A DNA stretch of 64,000 nt. Source: Adlercreutzia equolifaciens DSM 19450. Its GTDB lineage: Bacteria > Actinomycetota > Coriobacteriia > Coriobacteriales > Eggerthellaceae. Position 1 is the stretch's first letter. Each line of letters opens with the position of its first letter. Positions 16,092 to 24,326 of this stretch are shown here, piece by piece. The notes under the pieces were generated by a model. That model worked only from the letters and a program-made list of their open reading frames with translations. It had not been told where the DNA came from and did not search any database. The stretch lies in NCBI RefSeq assembly GCF_000478885.1, contig NC_022567.1, positions 1,426,001 through 1,490,000 of the forward strand, written 5' to 3'. The translations under genes were made by a program, and so were the position numbers.

Positions 16092-18184
16092 CGCGCGCCC
16101 CCCTTCTCTTCGTCGCCGTCGCGGAACAGCGTCTTCCAGTCTTCGGGGCGCACGTCCACGGTGGAGCCGTCCTGGCCCAAACGGGCGCCCGTGTCCTCGG
16201 GGTCTATCTCCCAGCGGCCGCCGAACTGGGCGTCCAGCTTGGCGCAGGGAGAGGTGGCGGCCGCCGCGCCGGCCGCGGCCGCCCGGGCCCGCAGAGAACC
16301 CGGGGCGGCGGGCACATCGGTGCGCACGGCGCCCACGGCCACGTCGATCGCCCCCATGACGTCGCCCAAGGCCGCCCCCGGCGCCACCATGGGATAGACG
16401 TTCTGCTCGGGAGAGATGGCCACATCCAAGAGGTAGGGCCCCGCTGCGGCCAGCATGCGCTCGATAGCAGCAGCGACCTCGCCGGGCGCCTCCACGCGTT
16501 CGCCCTCCCAGCCGTAGGCCTCCGCCAGCTTCACGAAGTCGGGCACGGGCGCAAGCAGCGTCTGAGAATAGCGCTTGTCGTAGAACAGCTTCTGCCATTG
16601 GTGGACCATGCCGAGGCAGCGGTTGTCCAGGATCATGACCTTCACGGGCACGCCGTTGATGGCGGCCGTGGCCATTTCCTGGGAGTTCATCTGGAACGAC
16701 CCGTCGCCGGCGATGCAGACCACCGTGGCATCGGGGTTCGCCACCGCCGCCCCGATGGCGGCCGGGAAGCCGAAGCCCATGGTGCCGAGCCCCCCAGAAG
16801 AAAGGAAGGTGCGCGGGAACTCGCGGGGCAAAAACTGGTGCGCCCACATCTGGTGCTGGCCCACCTCGGTGGTGACAATGGAGGCCGCCGGATCCAGCTG
16901 GCGTCCCAGCTCAGCAATGACGAGCTCGGGAACGATCTCGTCGCTCTCCTCGTTCTCGGCCATGTTCGGGTGGTAGAACGGGTAGCGGGCGCGCCACGCG
17001 TCGATATCGGCGATCCACTGGTCGTCGCGCGGGGCGGCGCCGTCCTTCTCGAGCACCTCGAGCATGCCGGCGATGATGCCCTTCAAGTCGCCCACAATGG
17101 GCACATCGGCATCGCGGATCTTCCCGATCTCCGCCGGGTCGATGTCGATGTGCACGATCTTCGCGTTGGGGGCGAACTCGGTGACGCGCCCGGTGACCCG
17201 GTCGGAGAAGCGCGCACCGGCGGCGATGATGAGGTCGGCCTCGGTCATGGCCATGTTCGAGTACTTCGCCCCGTGCATGCCCACCGGCCCCAGGTTCAGC
17301 GGATGGCTCGCGGGCACGCCGCCCTTGCCCATGAGGGTGACGACGGCGGGAATGCGCATCTTGTCCATGAGGGCCACAATCTCGTCGGTCGCCTCTGATG
17401 AAATGACGCCGCCGCCGACGTAGAGCAGAGGTTGTTCCGCCTCTTCCAGAAGGCGGCAGGCGGCGCGAATCTGCTTGGCGTTGCCGCGGTAGGTGGGCTT
17501 GTAGGAGGGCAGGTTCACCGCATCCGGGTACTCGAACACCATGGTCTCGCCGGCCACGTCGCTCGGGATGTCGATAAGCACGGGGCCTGGGCGCCCCGTG
17601 ACGGCGATGTGGAAGGCCTCGCGGATGGTGCGGGTGAGCTCGTCGGTGGATTGCAGCAGATAGGAGTGCTTGACCACGGGCATCGTGATGCCCACGATGT
17701 CGGATTCTTGGAAGGAGTCGGTGCCGATGACCCCGCGGCCCACCTGGCCGGTGATGATGACGAGGGGCACGGAGTCCATGTAGGCCGTGGCGATGCCGGT
17801 CACCGTGTTCGTGGCACCCGGCCCCGAGGTGACGATGGCCACGCCGGCGCGCCCAGTGGAGCGGGCATAGCCGTCGGCCATGTGCACGGCCCCCTGCTCG
17901 TGGCGGGCGAGCACGTGGGTGATCTGGTCGGAGTCGTACAGTGCGTCGTAGAGCTTGATTGCCTGGCCGCCCGGGTAGCCGAACACCGTCGTCACCCCCT
18001 CGGCCTCGAGGCTGGCGACGACGGCCTCGGCGCCGAGCATGGTGCGGCCCTGCTTGGCCGTGCGCGAGCCCGCACCCCGGGGCGCGCCTTGGGTGGCGGC
18101 GTTGCGCCGGACCGGCGTTGTCGGCTTGTCCTCGGCCGGCGTTGCCGCGCTTGCGGCTGCAGTGCTGTCGTTGATATCGCTCAC
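16088..18184 (-). CDS. ilvB: Acetolactate synthase large subunit with N- and C-terminal extensions
   Basis: A TPP-dependent synthase joining pyruvate to pyruvate or 2-oxobutyrate. The catalytic Glu is in LARHEQGAVHMADGYAR; the TPP/Mg motif is GDGSFQMNSQEMATA with the later Asn in LDNRCLGMVHQWQ. The product is 698 residues against 560-590 normally. About 48 extra N-terminal residues (Ala/Thr/Pro/Arg-rich) precede MLGAEAVVASLE, and about 65 C-terminal residues begin with an Ala-rich stretch and continue FGGRWEIDPEDTGARLG. The GTG at 18184 overlaps the ilvD stop by 4 bases (GTGA). A start at the internal Met would give a normal N-terminus, but the overlap and open frame favour the GTG. Confidence 0.94.
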   Translation of the reverse strand: MSDINDSTAAASAATPAEDKPTTPVRRNAATQGAPRGAGSRTAKQGRTMLGAEAVVASLEAEGVTTVFGYPGGQAIKLYDALYDSDQITHVLARHEQGAVHMADGYARSTGRAGVAIVTSGPGATNTVTGIATAYMDSVPLVIITGQVGRGVIGTDSFQESDIVGITMPVVKHSYLLQSTDELTRTIREAFHIAVTGRPGPVLIDIPSDVAGETMVFEYPDAVNLPSYKPTYRGNAKQIRAACRLLEEAEQPLLYVGGGVISSEATDEIVALMDKMRIPAVVTLMGKGGVPASHPLNLGPVGMHGAKYSNMAMTEADLIIAAGARFSDRVTGRVTEFAPNAKIVHIDIDPAEIGKIRDADVPIVGDLKGIIAGMLEVLEKDGAAPRDDQWIADIDAWRARYPFYHPNMAENEESDEIVPELVIAELGRQLDPAASIVTTEVGQHQMWAHQFLPREFPRTFLSSGGLGTMGFGFPAAIGAAVANPDATVVCIAGDGSFQMNSQEMATAAINGVPVKVMILDNRCLGMVHQWQKLFYDKRYSQTLLAPVPDFVKLAEAYGWEGERVEAPGEVAAAIERMLAAAGPYLLDVAISPEQNVYPMVAPGAALGDVMGAIDVAVGAVRTDVPAAPGSLRARAAAAGAAAATSPCAKLDAQFGGRWEIDPEDTGARLGQDGSTVDVRPEDWKTLFRDGDEEKGGAR

Positions 18185-19851
18185 AGGATGATCGCCCCCT
18201 TGTCGGCAGAAGTTACCAGTTTCGCGTACTTGGCCAACACGCCCGCATCGTACTTGGGCGCCGGTGGCTCCCACGCCGCGCGCCGGCGCGCGAGCTCCTC
18301 GTCGCTCACGTTCAGCGTCAGCGCGCCGCCCTCGATGTCCACGGTGACGGAATCGCCCTCGCAGATGAGGGCGATGGGGCCGCCGGCCGCCGCCTCGGGG
18401 CTCACGTGCCCCACGGCCGGCCCCTTGGTGGCGCCGGAGAAGCGCCCGTCGGTGATCAGGGCCACCGAGGTGGAAAGCCCCATGCCGCAGATGGCCGAGG
18501 TGGGCGCGAGCATCTCGCGCATGCCCGGGCCTCCGGCCGGCCCCTCGTAGCGGATGACCACCACATCTCCCGAGACGATCGCGCCGCCGTTGATGGCCGC
18601 GCAGGCCGCCTCTTCCGAATCGAACACGCGGGCCGGCCCGGTGTGGCATAACATGGACGGATCCACCGCCGCCTTCTTCACCACCGAGCCGTCGGGCGCC
18701 AGGTTGCCGTAGAGCACCTTGAGGGCGCCCTGGGCGGAATAGGGGTTCTCGCCCGTGCGGCACACCTCGCCGTCGGCCGGGGGGCAGCATCTCGCCAGGT
18801 ACTCGGGCAGAGGCCCCATGCAGGTGAGCGCGCTCTCGTCCAGCAGCCCCAACCGCCCCAGCTCCCCCATGACCGCCGGCACGCCGCCGGCACGGTACAG
18901 GTCGATGAGCGGGCGCGGGCCGGAGGGCGCGAGCTTCACCAAGTGCGGCGTGCACGCGCTGGCTGCGTCCCAGTCGGCCATGGCAATGGGGCATCCCGCT
19001 GCGTTCGCGATGGCCGTCAGGTGCAGCACCGTGTTCGTGGAGCCGCCGAAGGCCATGTCGCATTCCATGGCGTTGCGCACGGCCGCCGCATTCAGAATGT
19101 CCTTGATGCGCACGTTATCGCGGAGCAGTTCCATCACCTTCATGCCCGCGCGCTTGGCCAGACGAATCCGCTCGGAGTAGACGGCCGGCACGGTGCCGTT
19201 GCCCGGAAGCGCAATGCCGAGCGCCTCGCACAGACAGTTCATGGAGTTCGCCGTGAACATGCCCGAGCAGCTGCCGCAGGTGGGGCAGGCCGTGTCCTCG
19301 AAGTAGGCGAGCTCCTCTTCGGTCATGGTGCCGGCCGCCACCTTCCCCGCCCCGTCGAAGAGCGTGTTCAGATCGGTGGAGCCCTCCCCGTCCGGGCCCG
19401 TGCCGGGAAGCATGGGGCCGCCGGAGACGAACACCGTCGGCACGTTCGCCCGCAGCGCGCCCAAGATCATGCCGGGAACGATCTTGTCGCAGTTCGGGAT
19501 GCACACCAGGCCATCGAAGGCGTGCCCCATGACGGCGCATTCCACGGAATCGGCGATGACCTCGCGCGATACGAGCGAGTAGTGCATGCCCTCATGGTTC
19601 ATGGCGATACCGTCGCACACGCCGATGGTGGAAATTTCGAAGGGGACGCCACCGGCCATATAGATGCCGGCCTTCACGGCCTCGGCGATCTTGTCCAAGT
19701 GGGTGTGCCCGGGAATGACGTCGTTGCGCGAGCTCAGCACCGCGATGAAGGGGCGGTCCATCTCCTCGTCGGTGATGCCGTCCGCTTTGAGCAGGCTGCG
19801 GTGCGGCGCGCGCGCCTCCCCTCGCTTGATCTGGTCGCTCCTCAGTTCCAT
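18181..19851 (-). CDS. ilvD: Dihydroxy-acid dehydratase
   Basis: 556 residues, normal length. Fe-S cysteines lie in IPNCDKIVPGM and DTACPTCGSCSGMFTANSMN; the substrate/Mg region and C-terminal GRFSGATKGPAVGHVSPEA are present. It dehydrates dihydroxyisovalerate and dihydroxymethylvalerate to the 2-oxoacids for Val, Leu and Ile. The ATG at 19851 is preceded by GAGAGGAAGCGAGG. It is first gene of the ilv operon and lies 34 bases after a terminator controlled by the T-box. Confidence 0.97.
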   Translation of the reverse strand: MELRSDQIKRGEARAPHRSLLKADGITDEEMDRPFIAVLSSRNDVIPGHTHLDKIAEAVKAGIYMAGGVPFEISTIGVCDGIAMNHEGMHYSLVSREVIADSVECAVMGHAFDGLVCIPNCDKIVPGMILGALRANVPTVFVSGGPMLPGTGPDGEGSTDLNTLFDGAGKVAAGTMTEEELAYFEDTACPTCGSCSGMFTANSMNCLCEALGIALPGNGTVPAVYSERIRLAKRAGMKVMELLRDNVRIKDILNAAAVRNAMECDMAFGGSTNTVLHLTAIANAAGCPIAMADWDAASACTPHLVKLAPSGPRPLIDLYRAGGVPAVMGELGRLGLLDESALTCMGPLPEYLARCCPPADGEVCRTGENPYSAQGALKVLYGNLAPDGSVVKKAAVDPSMLCHTGPARVFDSEEAACAAINGGAIVSGDVVVIRYEGPAGGPGMREMLAPTSAICGMGLSTSVALITDGRFSGATKGPAVGHVSPEAAAGGPIALICEGDSVTVDIEGGALTLNVSDEELARRRAAWEPPAPKYDAGVLAKYAKLVTSADKGAIIL

Positions 19852-19885
19852 AGGCCTCGCTTCCTCTCGCGCTGCGTCTCCAAAT

Positions 19886-19915
19886 ACACAAAAACCCGCT
19901 GCAAGATGCACCGGG
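19886..19915 (-). terminator. Attenuator terminator ahead of ilvD
   Basis: On the minus strand CCCG-G-TGCA-TCT-TGCA-G-CGGG is followed by TTTTTGTG. The stem occupies 19895-19915 and the T-run 19886-19894. It sits between the T-box core and the ilvD start. Confidence 0.82.
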
Positions 19916-20166
19916 CCGGAAAACGAGACAGCCGTGCGACGACGCGCACAGGGAGGCTCTACGACAGATAACGGTGTCGCCGGTCCGACGCTACTTGCCC
20001 CCTTCGGCCCGGCGGTAAGCCTGTCAACCGAAAGGTCGTTCGCACCGAACTGCTCGGAGGTGGCTTTTCGGGTCGCCCACCGCCTGCTCGCACCAACCGC
20101 AGGCTCTCTTCAGATGGGTTCGCCCCTACTTTTCCTCGTCAACGCATTTCATCGGTATTAACTTGG
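19886..20166 (-). ncRNA. T-box leader of the ilv operon
   Basis: Read on the minus strand, the leader has the ordered T-box Stem I signatures: TTGACGAGGAAAAGTAG, then AGAGAGCCTGCGGTTGGTGC, then GAAAAGCCACCTCCGAGC. About 100 bases on comes a T-box/antiterminator-like core, AGCGTCGGACCGGCGACACC, diverged from the textbook core, and finally an intrinsic terminator (19886-19915). Uncharged tRNA would favour antitermination and switch on ilvD-ilvC. The specifier codon could not be assigned with confidence, so which amino acid is sensed is open; a branched-chain one is expected. Confidence 0.75.
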
Positions 20167-20172
20167 CTCGGG

Positions 20173-20200
20173 AGTTTAGCACTCCTGCGATCAATCGCAA
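20173..20200 (-). promoter_or_regulatory. Probable sigma-70 promoter of the ilv operon
   Basis: On the minus strand TTGCGA (20200-20195), a 16-base spacer, then TAAACT (20178-20173). Transcription would begin near 20166, just before the T-box Stem I. Confidence 0.5.
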
Positions 20201-20361
20201 GGCTTTTCGCTCATATTTCTACGGGAATCTGACGAAACGGGCACGGGCGGTGACAAATGGGACGCGCCGCCATGACGTTTGACGGTCCGTCATCCCTGCT
20301 GACCGCGCCTTCCATAAACTAGTCAGGAAAGGGAAACGTCTATTCAGGAGAGGATACGGCC

Positions 20362-21381
20362 ATGAGCACCGCCACCGTCCATCGTCGCAAGCTGTCGGCT
20401 ACCGGAACCGTCCCTCCGAGCGTCTCCGCGGCGAAGCCGAAACCCCGCTCCCCGCGCCCTTCCCTTGCGGGCAACTCCCCGGGCGCCGCGCAGCCGCAGG
20501 ATGACGGGCAAGCAGCGCGCCCCGTTCGCACCGCCTCGCTGCATCCGCGCGCCGCGGCCGCGAGCAACTTCGTTCCCGATCCCGTCACCCTCGAGCTGAC
20601 CGACCGCGCCGAGCACCCGATGCTCACGCCGTCGTGGCGTGCTTTCCGCGCCTATGCCTCGAACCATCCGCAGCTTTCCGAGCTGAAGGCCCAGGGACTC
20701 GTTCCCATGATGCGGGCCCACCAAGGACTGCGTCTGGCAATTTACGCCGTAGCCGCCGCTTTGGTACTGCTCTTCGTGGCGCTTTTGGCCTATTGGTGGC
20801 TGCTGCCGGCGCCGGCGGCCGCCGACTCGCCGTACGCCACCGCCGATGCGGGCGCCGCCCAGAGCACGGCCGCGGACCAGTGGGAGCAGGGCGTCGTGCC
20901 CTCGCTGTACCAAAGTGACACCTCCTGGGCCGACGTGCCCTATGGGCAGGCCACGCTCGCCTCCACCGGGGCCGCCCCCGTCGCCCTGGCTATGGCCTAC
21001 GTGGCGGCCACGGGCGACACCACCTACACTCCCGTCGAGTTCGCTCAATGGGCCACCGATCACGATCTGACTGCCGCCGGCGTCGACACCATCGGTGCCT
21101 TCCTGCAGCAGGGAGGCACCGCATTCGGGCTCGCCGTGGATCCCATGATCGTTGACGACCGGACGCTGCGCCATGCCATCGTCTCGAATGTGCCCGTGCT
21201 CGTCGTCACGCAGCCCGGCACTTTCGCGCCCGCCGCCTCAGTGGTGGTGCTGGACGACATCGACAAGGACTCCCACATCGTGCTGCACGACCCGACGAGC
21301 GCGAGCCGCTCGGCCAAAGGATGGGCTTTCGATGACATCACCGACGCCGCCGCCCTCGCCTTCACGGTGCACGAGGTCTAG
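20362..21381 (+). CDS. Membrane-anchored C39-peptidase-like protein lacking catalytic residues
   Basis: 339 residues: a Pro/Ala/Arg-rich cytoplasmic N-terminus (1-120), one membrane helix (about 124-149), a short Ala-rich linker, then an extracellular C39_2-like fold (about 178-335). Where active members have a TSGCGPTCLAM-type motif, this reads STGAAPVALAM (201-211), so the catalytic Cys is Ala204. The His position (usually in GHF/GHY-VV) is APAASVVVLDD. The terminal HIVLHDPTSASRS still matches the family. It is probably a non-enzymatic binding domain. AGGAGAGG precedes the ATG. It faces the ilv operon divergently. Confidence 0.72.
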   Translation: MSTATVHRRKLSATGTVPPSVSAAKPKPRSPRPSLAGNSPGAAQPQDDGQAARPVRTASLHPRAAAASNFVPDPVTLELTDRAEHPMLTPSWRAFRAYASNHPQLSELKAQGLVPMMRAHQGLRLAIYAVAAALVLLFVALLAYWWLLPAPAAADSPYATADAGAAQSTAADQWEQGVVPSLYQSDTSWADVPYGQATLASTGAAPVALAMAYVAATGDTTYTPVEFAQWATDHDLTAAGVDTIGAFLQQGGTAFGLAVDPMIVDDRTLRHAIVSNVPVLVVTQPGTFAPAASVVVLDDIDKDSHIVLHDPTSASRSAKGWAFDDITDAAALAFTVHEV

Positions 21382-21397
21382 AGGCGCACGCTGCGTG

Positions 21398-21503
21398 CTT
21401 TAGAAATGACAGTTAGCGTAGTTTTTCGCTTCAGTTTTCCGGAAATCTGCTTTAGAAATGACGGGTGTCGTAGTTTCAAGCTACGCTAACCGTCATTTCT
21501 AAA
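21398..21503. repeat. Inverted repeat TTTAGAAATGAC-GTTAGCGTAG with an extra direct copy
   Basis: TTTAGAAATGACAGTTAGCG (21399-21418, to TAG 21421) is matched inverted at 21481-21503, CTACGCTAACCGTCATTTCT onward, with one difference over 23 bases. A third partial copy, CTTTAGAAATGACGGGTGTC (21450-21469, then GTAG), lies in between. It could be a terminator after the preceding gene, or a mobile or regulatory repeat. Confidence 0.75.
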
Positions 21504-21611
21504 ACAAACCGTGAATCCTCGCAACGGTTCCCGCGGTTTGGGTGTTTTCTTCGTTTCTCAAGAGCGGTAATGTGTGGGGCTAAGCTTTAGAACACGTTGC
21601 AAGGAGATCCC

Positions 21612-22172
21612 ATGGATTACCGCCAGGTCACCGTTCATCCCGAGTCGCGCATCGCCCCCAACGCCACGCTGGTGGGTAACGTGGAAGTGGCCAAAGATGC
21701 CACGATCCTGTTCAATGCCACGCTGCGCGGCGATTACGGCAGCCGCATCGTCGTGGGCGAGGGCTCCAACGTGCAGGAGAACAGCTGCCTGCACCTCGAT
21801 TACAACCAGGACTGCATCGTGGGCCGCGACGTGACCATCGGGCACGGGGCCGTGGTGCACGGCTGCACGCTCGGCGACAACGTGCTCGTGGGCATGGGAG
21901 CCGTCGTCATGAACGGGGCGCACATCGGCGCGAACTCGCTGGTGGCCGCCGGCGCTCTGGTGACCGAAGGCACGCAGGTGCCGGAAGGGTCGCTTGTGGT
22001 GGGCGTGCCGGCGAAGGTGCGCCGGGCGCTGACCGAGGAGGAAATCGCCGGCAACCGCGAGGCGGCCGAGGGCTACGCCGCCATCGGCCGCGACCTAGCC
22101 GAGCAGGGCATCCTCTACTGGGGCGCCGACGTTCCCGCCGACGCCCGCACCATCGCCCTTAAGCAGAGCTAG
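21612..22172 (+). CDS. Gamma-carbonic-anhydrase-family left-handed beta-helix protein
   Basis: 186 residues of hexapeptide repeats, with the putative zinc histidines in SCLHLDYNQD and TIGHGAVVHGC and the family signature LGDNVLVGMGAVVMNGA. Homologues are called YrdA/PaaY/gamma-CA; activity varies and many are uncharacterised. The ATG at 21612 has AAGGAG five bases upstream, so it is preferred to a TTG at 21597. It stands alone, with REP-like elements downstream. Confidence 0.88.
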   Translation: MDYRQVTVHPESRIAPNATLVGNVEVAKDATILFNATLRGDYGSRIVVGEGSNVQENSCLHLDYNQDCIVGRDVTIGHGAVVHGCTLGDNVLVGMGAVVMNGAHIGANSLVAAGALVTEGTQVPEGSLVVGVPAKVRRALTEEEIAGNREAAEGYAAIGRDLAEQGILYWGADVPADARTIALKQS

Positions 22173-22196
22173 CGAACGGCACGCTGTCAGACGAGT

Positions 22197-22303
22197 CCGT
22201 AGGGGCTGACCTTGGTCAGCCCTAATGCTCGAAAGCCGTAGAAGCTATCGCATCAGCGCTAATTACCTCGCGGCTGAGGGGCGACCGAGGTCGCCCCCCT
22301 ACA
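22197..22303. repeat. Two REP-like palindromes
   Basis: TCCGTAGGGGCTGACCTTGG onward (22197-22223) and the inverted copy GGGGCGACCGAGGTCGCCCC with CCTACAG (22276-22303), in the gap between two convergent genes. Confidence 0.82.
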
Positions 22304-22340
22304 GATGGGCTTTCGCACTAGTTTTCACGAGCGAAACGCG

Positions 22341-23171
22341 CTATATCTTGAGAAGAACCCCCTCAATAAGCCGGCAGAAGTCGGCTTCTCTTGTTTGGGC
22401 CACCTCGTGCACCTCCTCGTCGGAGGGGCTCGCGCCCTCCACGCCGCAGGCCATGTTGCTTACGAGCGAGATGCCGAGCACGCGCATCCCCACATGGCGC
22501 GCCGCGATGACCTCCTCGCACACGGACATGGCCACGGTGTCGGCGCCCCAAGAGCGGAACATCTGAATCTCCGCCGGCGTCTCGAAGGAGGGGCCGAGCA
22601 GGCCCAGGTAGACGCCCTCCTGCACGGGAATGGCCAGCGCCTCGGCAGTCTGCCGGGCCAGCTGGCGCAGGACCGGGTCGTAAGCGTCCAACATGGAGAA
22701 GAACCGCGGCGCCATGGCGGCGGGCTCGGTACCGGTGATGGGGTTGCGCCCCGTGAAGTTCAGCTGGTCGGTCATGATGCAGAAGTCGCCGACGCGGTAG
22801 CTCTCGTTGATGGCGCCGGCAGCGTTGGTGGTGATGAGCGTACCAGCCCCGAGCCGGGCCATGAGCCACACGGGGAAGGCGACCTCTTGGGCGGTGTAGC
22901 CCTCGTAGCCGTGGAGACGTCCCTGCATGGCGAGCACCCGTTTGCCGCCCAGCATGCCGGACACGAAGCGCCCCACGTGACCGTTGGCCGTGGAGACGCC
23001 CATGCCGGGCACCTCGCCGAAGGGGACGAAGACGGGATCGGCGATGCGCTCGGCCAGAGGACCGAGCCCCGATCCCAAAATCAACCCGAGTTCCGGCCGG
23101 AAAGCGCCCAGGCGCTCCTCCATCACCGCCTGGGCCGCATCCAGCGTCCCCCTCAGGTTTTCCAGAGCCAT
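22341..23171 (-). CDS. punA: Purine-nucleoside phosphorylase (trimeric, PunA type)
   Basis: 276 residues. Family motifs: LILGSGLGPLAERI (phosphate loop), VLAMQGRLHGYEGY, TNAAGAIN, and GPSFETPAEIQMFRSWGADT, followed by MSVCEEVIAARH where most homologues have MST-PE. It phosphorolyses inosine/guanosine to base and ribose-1-phosphate. It starts 14 bases after the end of prmC, so prfA-prmC-punA may be co-transcribed. Confidence 0.95.
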   Translation of the reverse strand: MALENLRGTLDAAQAVMEERLGAFRPELGLILGSGLGPLAERIADPVFVPFGEVPGMGVSTANGHVGRFVSGMLGGKRVLAMQGRLHGYEGYTAQEVAFPVWLMARLGAGTLITTNAAGAINESYRVGDFCIMTDQLNFTGRNPITGTEPAAMAPRFFSMLDAYDPVLRQLARQTAEALAIPVQEGVYLGLLGPSFETPAEIQMFRSWGADTVAMSVCEEVIAARHVGMRVLGISLVSNMACGVEGASPSDEEVHEVAQTREADFCRLIEGVLLKI

Positions 23172-23185
23172 AGAGAATATCCTTT

Positions 23186-24295
23186 CTAGCGTTTCGCCAC
23201 CAGTACGCGGGGTCTTCCCGTCAGATCGTCCACGATATGCACGTCGACGAATCCCGCTTGCTCGGCCACGGCACGGGCGGCATCCATATGCCCCTCATAC
23301 AGCTCGCAGGCGAGCACGCCGCCAGGCTTCAGGGCCCGGGCGGCCCACTGGGCGAGCGGCCGGAACAGATCGAGCCCGTCGGCGCCCCCGTCCAGGGCGA
23401 GCGTCGGCTCGAAATCGGCCACCTCGCGCGGAATGCCAGCCATAACGGCGGTGGGCACGTAGGGCGGGTTGGAGACCACGGCGTCGAAGGTGCCCATGCG
23501 CTTCTCGCCGATGCCGGAGCCCAGCGAGCACTGCAGCACGGCCACGCGGTCGGCAAGCCCCAAGGCCTCGGTGTTTTCTTTGGCGAGCGCCACCGCCTCC
23601 GGCGCGACATCCGTGGCGATGACCCGCACATCCGGGTGCTCGTAGGCCAGCGAGCAGGCGATGCAACCGGATCCCGTGCACAGGTCGGCCACGAGAAGGC
23701 TCTTTCGAGTCTCATCCATGCTTGCAGACGAGGAGCGACCAAGGTCGCCCCCTACGGAGGAGTCCTCCGCAGCATCACTCGGTTCGGCTGCCGCATCAGC
23801 ATCGTCGTCATTCGCAGCCGAGGGGCGACCGAGGTCGCCCCCTACGGAGAGGGAAGCAGATTCCCCCGCCTCCTCCAGGGCCTTCTTCACGGCAGCAACG
23901 GCCTCGCGCTCCTGCTCGGCGGCCTCGGGGTTCCACGCCACATCGCGGGGGCCGGGCGTCGGCAGCGCCGCAAGCACTTCGCTCACGAGCACCTCGGTCT
24001 CGGGCCGCGGAATGAGCACACCGGGCCGCACCTTCACGTTGATGTGCCGAAAAGCCACTTCCCCAGTGATGTACTGCAAGGGCTCCCCGGCCCCGCGCCG
24101 CCGCACATAGTCGCGCAGCACCCCACGCTCGTCCTCCGAAAGCGGCCGATCGAAATTGACGAAGAGCTGCGTGCGCGAAAGTCCGCAGGCCTCGGAGAGC
24201 AGCCACTGCGCCGAGAGCCGGGGATTCTCATCCCCCTTGTCGGCCAGGTACCCCTCAGTCCATTCCAGCGCTTTCTTTATCGTCCATTCAGACAT
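23186..24295 (-). CDS. prmC: Peptide chain release factor N5-glutamine methyltransferase with inserted linker
   Basis: 369 residues; the usual length is ~280. The N-terminal helical domain (1-75) and the Rossmann methyltransferase (DLCTGSGCIACSLAYEHP; catalytic NPPY in VVSNPPYVPTA) are both intact. Between PRPETEVLVSEVLAALP (~95-110) and VADLCTGSG (~200) lies an acidic, Ala/Ser-rich insert that contains two translated REP-like elements (SVGGDLGRPS and SVGGDLGRSS). It methylates the GGQ glutamine of release factors; prfA lies just upstream. Confidence 0.94.
   Translation of the reverse strand: MSEWTIKKALEWTEGYLADKGDENPRLSAQWLLSEACGLSRTQLFVNFDRPLSEDERGVLRDYVRRRGAGEPLQYITGEVAFRHINVKVRPGVLIPRPETEVLVSEVLAALPTPGPRDVAWNPEAAEQEREAVAAVKKALEEAGESASLSVGGDLGRPSAANDDDADAAAEPSDAAEDSSVGGDLGRSSSASMDETRKSLLVADLCTGSGCIACSLAYEHPDVRVIATDVAPEAVALAKENTEALGLADRVAVLQCSLGSGIGEKRMGTFDAVVSNPPYVPTAVMAGIPREVADFEPTLALDGGADGLDLFRPLAQWAARALKPGGVLACELYEGHMDAARAVAEQAGFVDVHIVDDLTGRPRVLVAKR
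23732..23848 (-). repeat. Two REP-like elements inside the prmC reading frame
   Basis: Plus-strand copies at 23732-23758 (GGAGCGACCAAGGTCGCCCC then CTACGGA) and 23821-23848 (GGGGCGACCGAGGTCGCCCC then CTACGGA). On the coding strand each is read in the same frame as SVGGDLGR. Confidence 0.88.
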
Positions 24296-24326
24296 CGGGT
24301 TAACGGCCTTTCAGTAGTGTAGAAGT

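Noticed and set aside
20164..20182. CIRCE (HrcA) operator upstream of ilvD
   Set aside because: Only one half-site (GAGTGCTAA) is present; the second half at the required distance is missing, and the sequence is better read as part of a -10 region.
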